Below are positions 36,340 to 46,863 of a stretch of DNA of 64,000 bases, one piece after another; position 1 is the first letter of the stretch, and every line of letters starts with the position of its first letter. The notes under the pieces are model-generated. The model saw nothing but the letters and a program-made list of their open reading frames with translations, made no database searches and had not been told where the DNA came from. The position numbers were made by a program, and so were the translations under genes. Origin of the DNA: Deltaproteobacteria bacterium (GTDB lineage Bacteria > Myxococcota_A > UBA796 > GCA-2862545); assembly GCA_006226595.1 (NCBI GenBank), contig SBGP01000069.1, positions 1 through 64,000 of the forward strand. Direction: 5' to 3'.

Positions 36340-37320
36340 CTAGGCCAGCTGCGACGGCTTGAGGCCCGGGGACCTGCCCGCGGCCTCGGCCTCCCGTACC
36401 AGCGCCACGAGGCGTCGGTTCATCGGCGTCGGCACCCCATGCGCCTCGCCGAGTGCGACGATCACACCGTTCAGGTCGTCGATCTCGGTCGGCTTGCCCC
36501 GGGTGACGTCCTCCCACATCGAGCTGCGCGCCTGGGGATCGACCTTGAGCATCGACCGCGCGACCAGCCGAAACAAGGGCGTCGGCAGGCGCAGCGCGAA
36601 GGGCGCGAGGTTCGGGAGCAGCTTGCCCAGACGCACCGGCGGCTTGCCCGCGGCGGTGAGCACTGCCCGCGCCTCGTCCATGGTCGCGGCGAGCACCCGG
36701 CGGTAGCCCGGGTCCATGAGCTGCTCGCGTAGCGGCAGGTCCGCCAGCGCGTTCACGGCGTTGTTCACGTTGAACACGAGCTTCGCGGCGAGCACCCGAT
36801 CCATGTCCGCCCGCTCGAGGACCTCGAAGCCCGCGTCGCGAAGCGCACGCGCGAGGGCCACCGACTCCGGGGCGGCCTCGACGGCGACGGGACCGCTGGT
36901 GCCACGCTTGAACGCGGCGTCTGCCGTGCGCACGACGTTGAACGAGATCATGCCGGCCAGCACGCGCTGATCGGGCATCACCGCCCGCAAGCGCTGGGCG
37001 TTGTCGAGGCCGTTCTGGCAGCTCATCACCGGCATGCCGGCGGGAAGCACCGCGGCGAGCTGCTCGCCCGCGGCGGTGGTGTCCTTGCCCTTCACCGCGA
37101 CGAGCACGGCATCGCAGTCGGCGAGGACCTCGGGCGAGGTCACCACCTGCGGGTGCACGCGAACCGGCGGCCCGGAGAGATCGGTGAGCGAGAGGCCGTC
37201 CGCGGCGATGGCCTCCGCGAGCCACGGCCGGCCGACGAGCACGACCTCGTGACCCGCCGCGGCGAGCTGACCGCCCAACCAGCACCCGATGGCTCCCGCT
37301 CCGTGCACGCCAAGCTTCAC
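36340..37320 (-). CDS. panE: 2-dehydropantoate 2-reductase-like (ApbA/PanE family)
   Basis: This 326-residue NADPH-dependent reductase of the ketopantoate family should act in pantothenate and coenzyme A synthesis, or on a similar 2-keto acid. The nucleotide motif GAGAIGCWLGG is at 7-17. VAVKGKDT and SCQNGLDN hold the family Lys and Asn, and KLVFNVNNAVNAL holds the catalytic-helix Lys. WEDVTRGKPTEIDDLNG is the usual C-terminal motif. The GTG start has GGGGGAGGT 4 bases upstream. Its stop TAG is formed by the CTAG at the right border of the small element. No other CoA gene is near, so the symbol is tentative. Confidence 0.82.
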   Translation of the reverse strand: MKLGVHGAGAIGCWLGGQLAAAGHEVVLVGRPWLAEAIAADGLSLTDLSGPPVRVHPQVVTSPEVLADCDAVLVAVKGKDTTAAGEQLAAVLPAGMPVMSCQNGLDNAQRLRAVMPDQRVLAGMISFNVVRTADAAFKRGTSGPVAVEAAPESVALARALRDAGFEVLERADMDRVLAAKLVFNVNNAVNALADLPLREQLMDPGYRRVLAATMDEARAVLTAAGKPPVRLGKLLPNLAPFALRLPTPLFRLVARSMLKVDPQARSSMWEDVTRGKPTEIDDLNGVIVALGEAHGVPTPMNRRLVALVREAEAAGRSPGLKPSQLA

Positions 37321-37507
37321 GGCACCTCCCCCTCCCGGCGTATCGCAAGCACCCCCGCGCGCCACCGTGCGCTGTTCGAGGCCCGCCTGGTCCTCCCAGC
37401 GTGCACGCGTCGTCGTCGCCGGGTGCGCGTCTGCTGGCGGCGAGACAAACCGTGGCATGCATCCGCCAGGTCTTCCCTACAAGATGAATGATGGGAGGAA
37501 TGTGCTG
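37321..37507. promoter_or_regulatory. Divergent intergenic region, panE-like gene / unknown gene
   Basis: These 187 bases are one of the few sizeable gaps in the window and should hold promoters in both directions. I see the two ribosome sites (GGAGGT on the minus strand near 37325, GGGAGGAA at 37493-37500) but no convincing promoter consensus. In-frame ATG codons at 37457 and 37484 lack a ribosome site. Confidence 0.4.
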
Positions 37508-38416
37508 ATGGTCTCCGTGTGGCAGGGTTTCGACTTCTCCTGGGACAACGCACCGCATCGCCTGAACGAGCTCACCTCTGTGACCGAGGGCGACCAGGTA
37601 CGGCACGCGTTCACCGTGGGACGTGTGCCCGACACCGGGCTCGCGCGCAGCTGGGTGACGCGGCTGGCCGCCGACGGCGTGCGCGCCATCGACGGGTGCA
37701 GTCGCGTGGAGCTCCATGCACCCCTCGGCGAGCGCGCCGCCGGGGGCACCGGCGTGGTGCGGGTACCGGTCGTCGGCGCCGCCACCGCCATCCTCCGCGG
37801 CTTCTCGCTCAAGTGCGAGAGCTGCGATGTCGGCCTCCACACCCGCGGCTTCGGCATCGATCTCGAAGACCTCCGCGTCCGCGACGGCTTCCTCGAGTTC
37901 TCGCCCACCGCCTGGGTGCACGCGGCGAACAGTCCCGACCCGATCACCACGGGTCGCGGCGACTACGCGTACAGCATCGAGCTCGAGTGGAGCGTGCTCA
38001 GCGGCGCGCCCGACGCCGTGTCCTTCGCCGAGGCCACGCCCGTGGTGCACCGTCACCGCGGTCGCCCGAGCGACCTCGTCGGAGAGCTCGCCGATCCGGG
38101 CACCGACCATGCGGTGCTCGGCGTGCGCGGCCTGTCCGTGTCCCAGGAGTACCGCGGCCGCTGGGGACGCGACGGGCGCTTCCTGCGCCGGGTCCAGGCC
38201 GGTGTGGACGACGTCGACCACCGCGCCGGGCGCTTTCGGCCGCACCTGCACTTCACGAACAAGGGTTGGATCACCTACCCGGTCCAGGTCGAGCAGCGGC
38301 TGCATACGACGCTGATCGGCTTCTCATCAGGCGAAGCGAAGCGTCAGCGCGTCGAGACCCGCATCCGAACCGGCATCGGCGACGGCGGTCGCGCCATCGA
38401 GTCGCTCCCGCGCTGA
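37508..38416 (+). CDS. Conserved-looking soluble protein of unknown function
   Basis: This 302-residue protein has no signal peptide, membrane helix or domain that I recognise. It starts MVSVWQGFDFSWDNAPHRLNEL and is rich in predicted beta-strands (GTGVVRVPVVGAATAILRGF, HLHFTNKGWITYPVQVEQRL in part). A CESC pair lies near the middle. Codon use and GC content match the neighbours, so it looks like a real gene. GGGAGGAA 7 bases upstream supports the ATG at 37508 over two earlier ones. It is divergent from the panE-like gene and 42 bases before a small lipoprotein gene. Confidence 0.65.
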   Translation: MVSVWQGFDFSWDNAPHRLNELTSVTEGDQVRHAFTVGRVPDTGLARSWVTRLAADGVRAIDGCSRVELHAPLGERAAGGTGVVRVPVVGAATAILRGFSLKCESCDVGLHTRGFGIDLEDLRVRDGFLEFSPTAWVHAANSPDPITTGRGDYAYSIELEWSVLSGAPDAVSFAEATPVVHRHRGRPSDLVGELADPGTDHAVLGVRGLSVSQEYRGRWGRDGRFLRRVQAGVDDVDHRAGRFRPHLHFTNKGWITYPVQVEQRLHTTLIGFSSGEAKRQRVETRIRTGIGDGGRAIESLPR

Positions 38417-38458
38417 AAGCTCGGGGCAGGTTCCGCGTTCCCCCGGCCCGGAGGAACG

Positions 38459-38938
38459 ATGACCCGCCTGTTCGCCCTGCTCACCCTCGCCGCCTGCGGC
38501 TCCCCTGCCCCCATCCACGACGTCCCCGACCTGCCCCCCGAGAGCACGGGACTGATGGCGCGCATCAGCGCCGCGAGCTGCGGTCTCGACGTGACCACGT
38601 GGTCGATCGACCTGCACAGCGAGAAGCTCACCGTGCGCACCGTGGACGGCGAGACCCACGAGCTCACGCTGCCCGCCGCCGGCGCCCCCTGCGTGCTGCC
38701 CGCCGCCTACGACCTCGATCTGGACGCGCTGATCGCGCTGTCCGCGCCCTGCGCCGAGGCGCTGGGCAGCGTGGGCGGCTCTCGCCTGCTCACCCCCGAG
38801 CGCGCGAGCTGGGTGTCGTGGAATCCCGAGCACCTGCTCATCACCGTGCCCGAGACCGAGCCCACGAGCATCCCGAGCGGCCGCGACGTGGCGATTGCCC
38901 TGCCCACCGGCCGCTGCAGCGCCGCGGTGATGGACTGA
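38459..38938 (+). CDS. Small lipoprotein of unknown function
   Basis: This 159-residue protein has the signal MTRLFALLTLAAC with lipobox LAAC at 10-13. The mature part includes four more Cys (SCGLDV, APCVLP, APCAEA, GRCSAA), which could make two disulfides in the periplasm. No domain is recognised. GGAGGAA lies 4 bases before the ATG. Its TGA stop touches the stop of the convergent Rieske gene, forming TGATCA. Confidence 0.72.
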   Translation: MTRLFALLTLAACGSPAPIHDVPDLPPESTGLMARISAASCGLDVTTWSIDLHSEKLTVRTVDGETHELTLPAAGAPCVLPAAYDLDLDALIALSAPCAEALGSVGGSRLLTPERASWVSWNPEHLLITVPETEPTSIPSGRDVAIALPTGRCSAAVMD

Positions 38939-39985
38939 TCAGCCGAGCAGCTTGCCACACAGATCGTGGAAGTGCCGCAGCGCGTCCTCGTGCATCGGCG
39001 CGTACTGGACCGGACGCGCGAAGCGCGAGCGCATGCCGCGCATGGCCCGGCTGACGACCTCCTGGTCCTCGAACTCCGTCTGGTGCACGTCCGCGCCCGC
39101 ACCGACGCCGAGCTTCTCGGGGTCCGAGACGTAAGTCAGGTAGCTGATCCGACACGCCTCGGGGCCGACCGGCTGGACCACGTTCAGGGACAGGCCCCAC
39201 GGGTAGAAGTTGAGCATCGTGCCGGGGAACAGCCACAGGTAGTACGCGGCGATGCGGCGACCGTGATGGGGATGACCCACCGGCAGGTCGAAGCAGTCCT
39301 CGCCCTCGCGGGCCTCGCCGACCTGGAGCACGCTCCACTCGAAGCAGTGCACCTCGTAGGTCGCGATGTCGATGGCCGCGGCCAGAGCCGGGTGCACGTA
39401 CGGGATGTGCATGCCCTCGAGGTAGTTGTCGACGTACAGCGCCCAGTTTGCGGGAATCGGGTAGTGGACCGAGCGCTCGGCATCGAAGGCGAAGCGGCTC
39501 CAGTCGAGGAAGTCGAGGTACGGCGCGCTCTCGCCGATCAGCTCGTCGAGCGACATGACCGGGTCGAGGCTCACGAAGAGCAGCGGCCCGAAGCGCGACA
39601 CGTCGACCTTGGACAGGTGGTCCTGGGGACGCGGAAGCCCGCAGCCCTCGAAGCCCGGCGCCGCCTCGAAGGCGCCGTCCAGACCGAACCGACGACCATG
39701 GTAGGGGCAGCGAAGGCGCCGGCACGGCCCTTCCTCGGTGACGATCACCGCGCCGCGGTGCGTGCACACGTTGCCGAGGGCGTGCAGCTTGTCGCCCTGA
39801 CGGGTGAGGACCAGCGGCTCGTCGAGGCAGCCACCGAGCAGGGTGTAGGGCACGGCGTAGCCCGACTCGGGCAAGCGCCACACGTCGGCGGCGAAGTGCC
39901 AGGTCCGAGGGAAGAGCTGCTCGCGCTGCGCTTCATAGACGTCGCGATCCCGGTAGAACGCCGGGTCGGTACCGCGCAGGTTCAT
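38939..39985 (-). CDS. Rieske 2Fe-2S ring-hydroxylating oxygenase alpha subunit
   Basis: This 348-residue oxygenase has a complete Rieske centre: C74-T-H76 in CTHRG and C93-PY-H96 in CPYHGRRF. The mononuclear iron site follows in DNYLEGMHIPYVHP, with H193 and H198; the electron-bridging Asp is D186. The carboxylate ligand is probably in FEDQEVV near the C-terminus. The general pattern is like choline, carnitine and glycine-betaine monooxygenases. No reductase or ferredoxin gene is near, so electrons must come from elsewhere. Its ATG overlaps the stop of the lipoprotein gene upstream (ATGA). The substrate is unknown. Confidence 0.88.
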   Translation of the reverse strand: MNLRGTDPAFYRDRDVYEAQREQLFPRTWHFAADVWRLPESGYAVPYTLLGGCLDEPLVLTRQGDKLHALGNVCTHRGAVIVTEEGPCRRLRCPYHGRRFGLDGAFEAAPGFEGCGLPRPQDHLSKVDVSRFGPLLFVSLDPVMSLDELIGESAPYLDFLDWSRFAFDAERSVHYPIPANWALYVDNYLEGMHIPYVHPALAAAIDIATYEVHCFEWSVLQVGEAREGEDCFDLPVGHPHHGRRIAAYYLWLFPGTMLNFYPWGLSLNVVQPVGPEACRISYLTYVSDPEKLGVGAGADVHQTEFEDQEVVSRAMRGMRSRFARPVQYAPMHEDALRHFHDLCGKLLG

Positions 39986-40629
39986 TCGACCCAGTCCGGC
40001 ATCGCGCCACCGGCGAGCATCACCGCCAGCGTCTCGTGCATGTCCTGTCCGTAGGTGAGCGGGTCCTCGGTGCTCGTCTGGGGGGCCTTGAGGCGCTCGA
40101 TGAACTGGAACTCGGTGACCGCATCGTCGGTCGCGAGGAGCACGATCGAGCCTTCCTGGAGGTCGATCAGCGACGAGCCCTCGGTCTTCTGGAAGCGAAT
40201 CGCGTAGCGCTCGGGCGCGTCCACGTCCCCGCCGGCGAGGTCACCGCGGTAGGTCAGGTCCCACTCGAGGGTGATGATGTCGTTGACCGTGACGTGGTTG
40301 ACGAAGGTCAGGTCGTACTCGGGCTCGACGTCGTAGGTCGTCTCCCACGCGTCGATGTCGCGGCGGTCCGCCATCGCGGGGCCGTCACTGCGCATGAGCT
40401 CCCACACGTCCGCGATGTTCGCGTGCAGGTAGCCGCGTACGTGGGCCCAGTTGTAGTCGTCGGACTCTCCCACCGTGGACGTGGTCGTCTCGGGGTAGTC
40501 CTCTCCGCCCGAGGGCGCGGGAGCCTCGACCGCCATGTCCTCGAGCGGCTCCAGGCCCTCGGGAAACGGGGTCTTCACGTCGCGCTGGCACGCGACCAGC
40601 AGCAGCACGAGGGGGTACACAGCGCGCAC
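39982..40629 (-). CDS. Lipoprotein, unknown function, coupled to Rieske gene
   Basis: This 215-residue protein has signal MRAVYPLVLLLVAC with lipobox LLVAC at 10-14. The mature part has an acidic Thr-rich linker (EDYPETTTSTVGESDDYN) and then an alpha/beta domain with alternating strands (DLTFVNHVTVNDIITLEW, YAIRFQKTEGSS, SIVLLATDD) that could be START/SRPBCC-like, though this is only a guess from pattern. The GTG at 40629 is preceded by GGAGG with a 5-base gap, which favours it over earlier ATGs. Overlap with the Rieske oxygenase gene implies a shared role, perhaps in substrate delivery. Confidence 0.7.
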   Translation of the reverse strand: MRAVYPLVLLLVACQRDVKTPFPEGLEPLEDMAVEAPAPSGGEDYPETTTSTVGESDDYNWAHVRGYLHANIADVWELMRSDGPAMADRRDIDAWETTYDVEPEYDLTFVNHVTVNDIITLEWDLTYRGDLAGGDVDAPERYAIRFQKTEGSSLIDLQEGSIVLLATDDAVTEFQFIERLKAPQTSTEDPLTYGQDMHETLAVMLAGGAMPDWVE

Positions 40630-40713
40630 GGCAGCCTCCGGGGGGCGCATCTTAGCGGGAAAGGCTGGCAATCGTCAGCGACAACCGCGCAAATCGCCCC
40701 GAGTCCGCGCGGA

Positions 40714-41199
40714 TCAGGACTTGGGCTCGCGCTTGCGGGGGTCGGGCAGGATGGTGCCCTCGAAGTGGGTCAGCGTCTTGAGGAGCACGACGGCAATCGC
40801 CGAGATCAGCATCGCCGAGATCGGGAAGCCACTGCCGATGAGCACGCCCACGGCGCCGAGGAACCAGATGGTCGCGGCGGTGGTGAGCCCGTGTACGCCC
40901 CCTCCCTCGCGCAGGATGGTGCCCGCGCCGAGAAAGCCGATGCCGGTTGCGATCTGTCCCGCCATGCGCCCCGGGTCCCCGGCGCCTTCGACCAGCACCG
41001 CCCCGGTATGCATGTACAGGGTGGCGCCGAGGCACACGAACACGCAGGTCTTCACGCCCGCGGGGCTACGTCGCGCGCGGTCGTAGCCGATCATCGACCC
41101 GCAGAGCACCGCCGCGGCGAGCTGGGCGGCACGCGCTGGCCCATCCGCGGCGATGGCGTCGAGATCGCCCGAGAGCATGGTGACCAGGGAATCGAACAT
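40714..41199 (-). CDS. MgtC/SapB-family membrane protein
   Basis: This 161-residue inner-membrane protein has about four to five helices and the MgtC/SapB family marks: RAAQLAAAVLCGSMIGYDRARR, SPAGVKTCVFVCLGATLYM, and QIATGIGFLGAGTILREGG followed by GLTTAATIWFLGAVGVLIG. MgtC proteins modulate membrane potential, phosphate or magnesium handling in other bacteria. This is the short form lacking the C-terminal ACT-like domain. It stands alone on the minus strand, with gaps of 84 and 51 bases to its neighbours. Confidence 0.85.
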   Translation of the reverse strand: MFDSLVTMLSGDLDAIAADGPARAAQLAAAVLCGSMIGYDRARRSPAGVKTCVFVCLGATLYMHTGAVLVEGAGDPGRMAGQIATGIGFLGAGTILREGGGVHGLTTAATIWFLGAVGVLIGSGFPISAMLISAIAVVLLKTLTHFEGTILPDPRKREPKS

Positions 41200-41250
41200 G
41201 GGCCTCCACGACGATCGTAGCGCGTGGCGGCCTCCGTCCGCGAGCCCGGC

Positions 41251-42099
41251 TCAGCGCCGGATGGACACGCCGGTGCCGTAGCCCATGCCGCGCGTCGCGT
41301 TGCGGGCCCACACGTCCGCGGCCAGGCGCCCCTCGATGGCGATGCCCTCGGCGACATCGAAGAGCACGACCGGGCCCGTCGACAGGTTCTCGGCCGTGAC
41401 GCCGTCGTCGGCAGCCAACGATTTCTGGCCATCGACCCGGAGGATCGCAATCAGTCGGCCCTTGGTGAGTCCGAGACCGGCACCGAACCGCAGTCGGTCG
41501 GAGAACGCGAGGTCACCCGTGCCGTTCCACCCGAGGAAGACCTCGGTGCGATGCTGGTAGCCGAGGGCCGCCTCGCCCCACAGGGGCCCGCCGAAGCTCG
41601 CGCCGCCGAGCAGCCATCCGGTGAAGTCGAGCTGGCCCTCGCCCGCGAGTGGGAACAGCTCCTCGTACCCGCCGAAGGCATCGCCGACCGAGTCGTTCGC
41701 GTACATCGGAATCTTCGCCTCGAAGGCCACGGAGAGTGGCCCGCCGTCGGGCAGGACCGAGGTCTGCACCGAGAGCCGCAGGTCGCCGAGCCGGCGCGTC
41801 GTCGCCCGCGGATGCAGGCCCCCCTCGGGCGGGCCCAGGTACAAGGTGTTGCTCGCGAAGGGTGCCTGCACCGAGACCATCAGCGGGTGCGTCTTCAGCA
41901 GGCCGACCTCGCCATACACGCCGACCTGCCACCCGAGGAAGCGCTGTCCCTCGGTGGAGACGACGTCGGCGGCCTGGTAGGTCCCCGCGGCGTACAGATC
42001 GACGCCGGTCTTCGCGTAGTAGCTGCCCAGGCTGCGCGTCCACGCGCCGGCCTCCGCCACCCCCGGGAGGAGCAGCGCGGCGAGGAGCAGGCGCATCAT
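41251..42099 (-). CDS. Outer-membrane beta-barrel protein coupled to molybdoenzyme
   Basis: This 282-residue protein has a signal peptide (MMRLLLAALLLPGVAEA) and then a chain of amphipathic strands rich in Gly and aromatic residues (SYYAKTGVDLYAAGTYQ, GWQVGVYGEVGLLK, AALGYQHRTEVFLGW, RFGAGLGLTKG), as in small outer-membrane barrels. It starts in ATGATG: the upstream gene's TGA lies between the two possible ATG codons, so either 42099 or 42096 is the start, and both imply translational coupling with the sulfite-oxidase-like gene. Its cargo or role is unknown. Confidence 0.75.
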   Translation of the reverse strand: MMRLLLAALLLPGVAEAGAWTRSLGSYYAKTGVDLYAAGTYQAADVVSTEGQRFLGWQVGVYGEVGLLKTHPLMVSVQAPFASNTLYLGPPEGGLHPRATTRRLGDLRLSVQTSVLPDGGPLSVAFEAKIPMYANDSVGDAFGGYEELFPLAGEGQLDFTGWLLGGASFGGPLWGEAALGYQHRTEVFLGWNGTGDLAFSDRLRFGAGLGLTKGRLIAILRVDGQKSLAADDGVTAENLSTGPVVLFDVAEGIAIEGRLAADVWARNATRGMGYGTGVSIRR

Positions 42100-43082
42100 G
42101 CGACCACCAGCTCGATTTCCATGCCGCCGTCGTAGCCGTTGAGGCGGTTGCTTCCGCCCGGGTCGTCGACCGAGCGCGCGCCGGAGGCCGTGGTGATCCG
42201 CGTGCGGATGCGGAGGCGTCCTCGCTTGCGCGGGGTCCACTCGTAGCGCCACAAGGTCCAGATGTTCGCGCCCGGCGAGTAGTCGAGCTCGCAGACTTCC
42301 CAGGTCTCGCCGTCGTCGAAGGTGATCTCGACGGTGTCGACGGGGTCTTCGCCGGCGTAGGCGGTGCCGACGAGCGCGACGGTCTCGCCGCGCGCCACGG
42401 TCGCGAGGTTCGGCGGAGACTTGATGAACGCGTTCGGCTTGTAGGTGCCGTCCTTCTCCCAGTTCCGCTCCTGCCAATACCCGATGTACGGCTCGTCGGT
42501 GAAGAACAGCCGCGCCGGCCACTTCACGTTCTTGATGCCGTAGCGTCCCGGTACGAGCAGGCGGCAGGGCGCGCCGTTGGCCCGGGGAAGCGGCTCGCCG
42601 TTGATCTCCCACACGAGCCACACGGGCTTGTCGAGGTCGTCGATGGGAAAGCTGTCGTGGTAGCCGTCCATGCCCTCGAAGCCGAGCTCCACGATGCTCG
42701 GGTCGATGGCGACCCCGAGGTCGTCGAACAGATCCAGGAGCGGGATGCCGCCGAACAGCGCGTTGTCGATGTTCTGGAGCCGCGGGCTGCTGCCGATGCA
42801 CTGCAGCGTGTGCTCGAACACGACCGGCGTGTACCCGGCGAGGGTCGTCGTATCGAAGCTCGCCACGACCTCGCCGCGGTCCTCGATGGCGCAGGACCAG
42901 GCGTCCACGTCGAACTGGGGCACGCTGCTGTACGAGTAGCGGTAGAAGTCCTCGAGCGCCGAGATCGGCGGGATCTCGTCGATGAACTCGCCCGGTGGAA
43001 GCACGAGCTTGTCGCAGCCCGGCAGGGCCACGGCGGAGGCGCCTCCGAGGAACAGGATGCGGCGGCGGGAGAAGTCGGCCAT
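42096..43082 (-). CDS. Sulfite-oxidase-family molybdopterin oxidoreductase, exported lipoprotein
   Basis: This 328-residue molybdoenzyme starts with a Tat-like signal (SRRRILFLGG) that ends in a lipobox (ALPGC, Cys23), so it is probably folded in the cytoplasm, exported and lipid-anchored. The Mo-coordinating Cys is C95 in HTLQCIGSS. GAPCRLLVPGRYGIKNVKW and the C-terminal dimerisation domain (TVEITFDDGETWEVCEL, WTLWRYEWTPRKRGRLRIRTR in parts) are typical of the sulfite oxidase / YedY group. Heme domains are absent. A barrel protein gene overlaps its 3' end. The substrate may be sulfite or an S-oxide, but is not proven. Confidence 0.87.
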   Translation of the reverse strand: MADFSRRRILFLGGASAVALPGCDKLVLPPGEFIDEIPPISALEDFYRYSYSSVPQFDVDAWSCAIEDRGEVVASFDTTTLAGYTPVVFEHTLQCIGSSPRLQNIDNALFGGIPLLDLFDDLGVAIDPSIVELGFEGMDGYHDSFPIDDLDKPVWLVWEINGEPLPRANGAPCRLLVPGRYGIKNVKWPARLFFTDEPYIGYWQERNWEKDGTYKPNAFIKSPPNLATVARGETVALVGTAYAGEDPVDTVEITFDDGETWEVCELDYSPGANIWTLWRYEWTPRKRGRLRIRTRITTASGARSVDDPGGSNRLNGYDGGMEIELVVA

Positions 43083-43185
43083 GTCAGATGCTAGCTCCGC
43101 TTGGGCAAATCACGCGTCTGTGGTGGGATACGCCGCGGGGCCGAGACCGGTTACCGCATCGCGCAGTTTTCTTGTCGAGGTGCAC

Positions 43186-43905
43186 GTGCAGCCGATCCAG
43201 CTCACTTCTTTCCGCGGCGACTGGCCCCTGCCCTCTCCGAGTCCGTTCTGCCTCAAGCTCGAGACCTGGTTGCGCATGGTCGGGCTGCCGTACGAGCTCG
43301 ACCCTCGCGAGGGGCCGCCGCGGTCACGGTCGGGCAAGCTCCCGTACGTCACGCTGCCCGACGGCGCCATCGTCGACGACAGCCAGCGCATCCTCGAGCG
43401 GCTCACCTCCGAGCACGGGCTCACCCTCGACGCGCACCTCGACGAAGACCAGCGCGCCACCTCGCTCCTCGTGCGTCGCCTGGTGGAGGACCACCTGTAC
43501 TTTGCGACCCTGGCGAGCCGTTGGCTCGACGACCGCCTGTGGCACGAGACCGCCCGCGCCTACTTCGGGCACCTGCCGTGGCCGCTGCGCGCCGTGGTCC
43601 CTTGGTTCGTCCGTCGCAAGGTGCGGCGCGACGCGTGGGGGCACGGGGTAGGCCGCCGACCGCTGGAAGAGGTGTACGCGCACGCTGTGGACGATCTGCA
43701 GGCGCTGTCCCACGTGCTCGCCGACCAGCCCTTCTTCCTCGGGCGCCCGTGCACCACCGACGCCGTCGTGTTCGGAACCCTCGAGAACATCCGCGCGGTT
43801 CCCCTCGACTGGCCCGGCAAACACGCGCTCGACGACCTCGACAACCTGCTCGCATTCTGCGACCGGATGCGCGCCGAGTACTGGGGCAGCGACTGGCCGG
43901 CCTGA
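43186..43905 (+). CDS. GST-like protein of the metaxin/FAXC type
   Basis: This 239-residue protein has a thioredoxin-like N-terminal half: LTSFRGDWPLPSPSPFCLKLETWLRMVGLPYEL in pieces, then SGKLPYVTLPDGAIVDDSQRILERL. An all-helical C-terminal GST domain follows, with RLVEDHLYFATLASRWLDD and DQPFFLGRPCTTDAVVFGTLENI. These marks are those of bacterial homologues of failed-axon-connections and metaxin proteins rather than classical glutathione transferases. GAGG 5 bases before the GTG at 43186 decides the start; GTG 43180 would lie in the ribosome site. It is divergent from the molybdoenzyme gene and 163 bases before maeB. Confidence 0.8.
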   Translation: MQPIQLTSFRGDWPLPSPSPFCLKLETWLRMVGLPYELDPREGPPRSRSGKLPYVTLPDGAIVDDSQRILERLTSEHGLTLDAHLDEDQRATSLLVRRLVEDHLYFATLASRWLDDRLWHETARAYFGHLPWPLRAVVPWFVRRKVRRDAWGHGVGRRPLEEVYAHAVDDLQALSHVLADQPFFLGRPCTTDAVVFGTLENIRAVPLDWPGKHALDDLDNLLAFCDRMRAEYWGSDWPA

Positions 43906-44068
43906 GATGCCAGCCCGCTCCGGCCAAACCGCCCGACGCCCACGCACCCTGAACGCCGATTCATGCGTTTCAACGCACACATCGCGGCGTCACAGTTCGT
44001 TCACCGGGCTTGACCGCAGCCCCTCTGGGTGTGAGGGTACCGCCCCCCTGCATGTGAAGAGGAAACGG
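43906..44068 (+). promoter_or_regulatory. Leader region of maeB with tentative promoter
   Basis: This 163-base gap should hold the maeB promoter. TTGACC at 44010-44015 could be a -35 box, but the sequence 17 bases on (GAGGGT) is a poor -10, so the call is weak. A small hairpin TGCGTT-TC-AACGCA lies at 43964-43977. AGAGGAAACGG stands before the maeB ATG. Confidence 0.3.
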
Positions 44069-46323
<2,255 letters not shown>

Positions 46324-46327
<4 letters not shown>

Positions 46328-46863
46328 GCGGCAACCCCGCTCCGAGCGAGCGGCTGAGCTACCGCCCGTGGGATGCCGAGACCGACGCCGACGCCGCGTT
46401 CGCGATCTACGGCAACGAAGAGGTCACCCGCCACATCGGCGGGTACACCCCCTCCACGGTCGAAGAGGCCGCGACCATGCTCACGAAGTGGGGCCGAGCC
46501 ACCGCCGCGTATGCGCCCCGCTACAACGTGTGGGCCGCAGTGCACGAGGGCCAGGTCATCGGCGCCGCCCTGCTCAAGCCCCTGCCCATCGTGGTCAAGG
46601 GCCAGCGCACCATCACGGACGACATCGAGATCGGCTGGCACCTCGGCCGCGACTGGTGGGGCCAGGGCTTCGCCACCGAGATGGGACGGGCGATGATGCG
46701 CCACGGCTTCGAAGACCTCGGTCTGACCGAGCTCAACTGCGTGATCGAGATGGAGAACGAGCGCTCGGTGGCCGTCGCTCGGCGCCTGGGCCTCAAGCCT
46801 CAGGGCAGCACCGCGCAGTGGTACGCGAAGACCCTGCTGCACTTCAAGACCTGGCCTCAGTAG
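46324..46863 (+). CDS. GNAT-family N-acetyltransferase (RimJ-like)
   Basis: This 179-residue acetyltransferase has the pattern LSYRPWDAETDADAAFAIYG at the N-terminus, DIEIGWHLGRDWWGQGFATEMGRAMM (motif A, binding acetyl-CoA) and LTELNCVIEMENERSVAVARRLGLK (motif B). This is the RimJ/RimL branch, which acetylates protein N-termini or small amines. The GTG start overlaps the maeB stop, so it is the second gene of that operon. Its end overlaps the convergent lipoprotein gene by 7 bases. The acceptor is unknown. Confidence 0.85.

Noticed and set aside
44010-44038. Firm sigma-70 promoter for maeB
   Set aside because: TTGACC is a fair -35 but the sequence at the right distance for a -10 is poor, so it stays a weak suggestion only.
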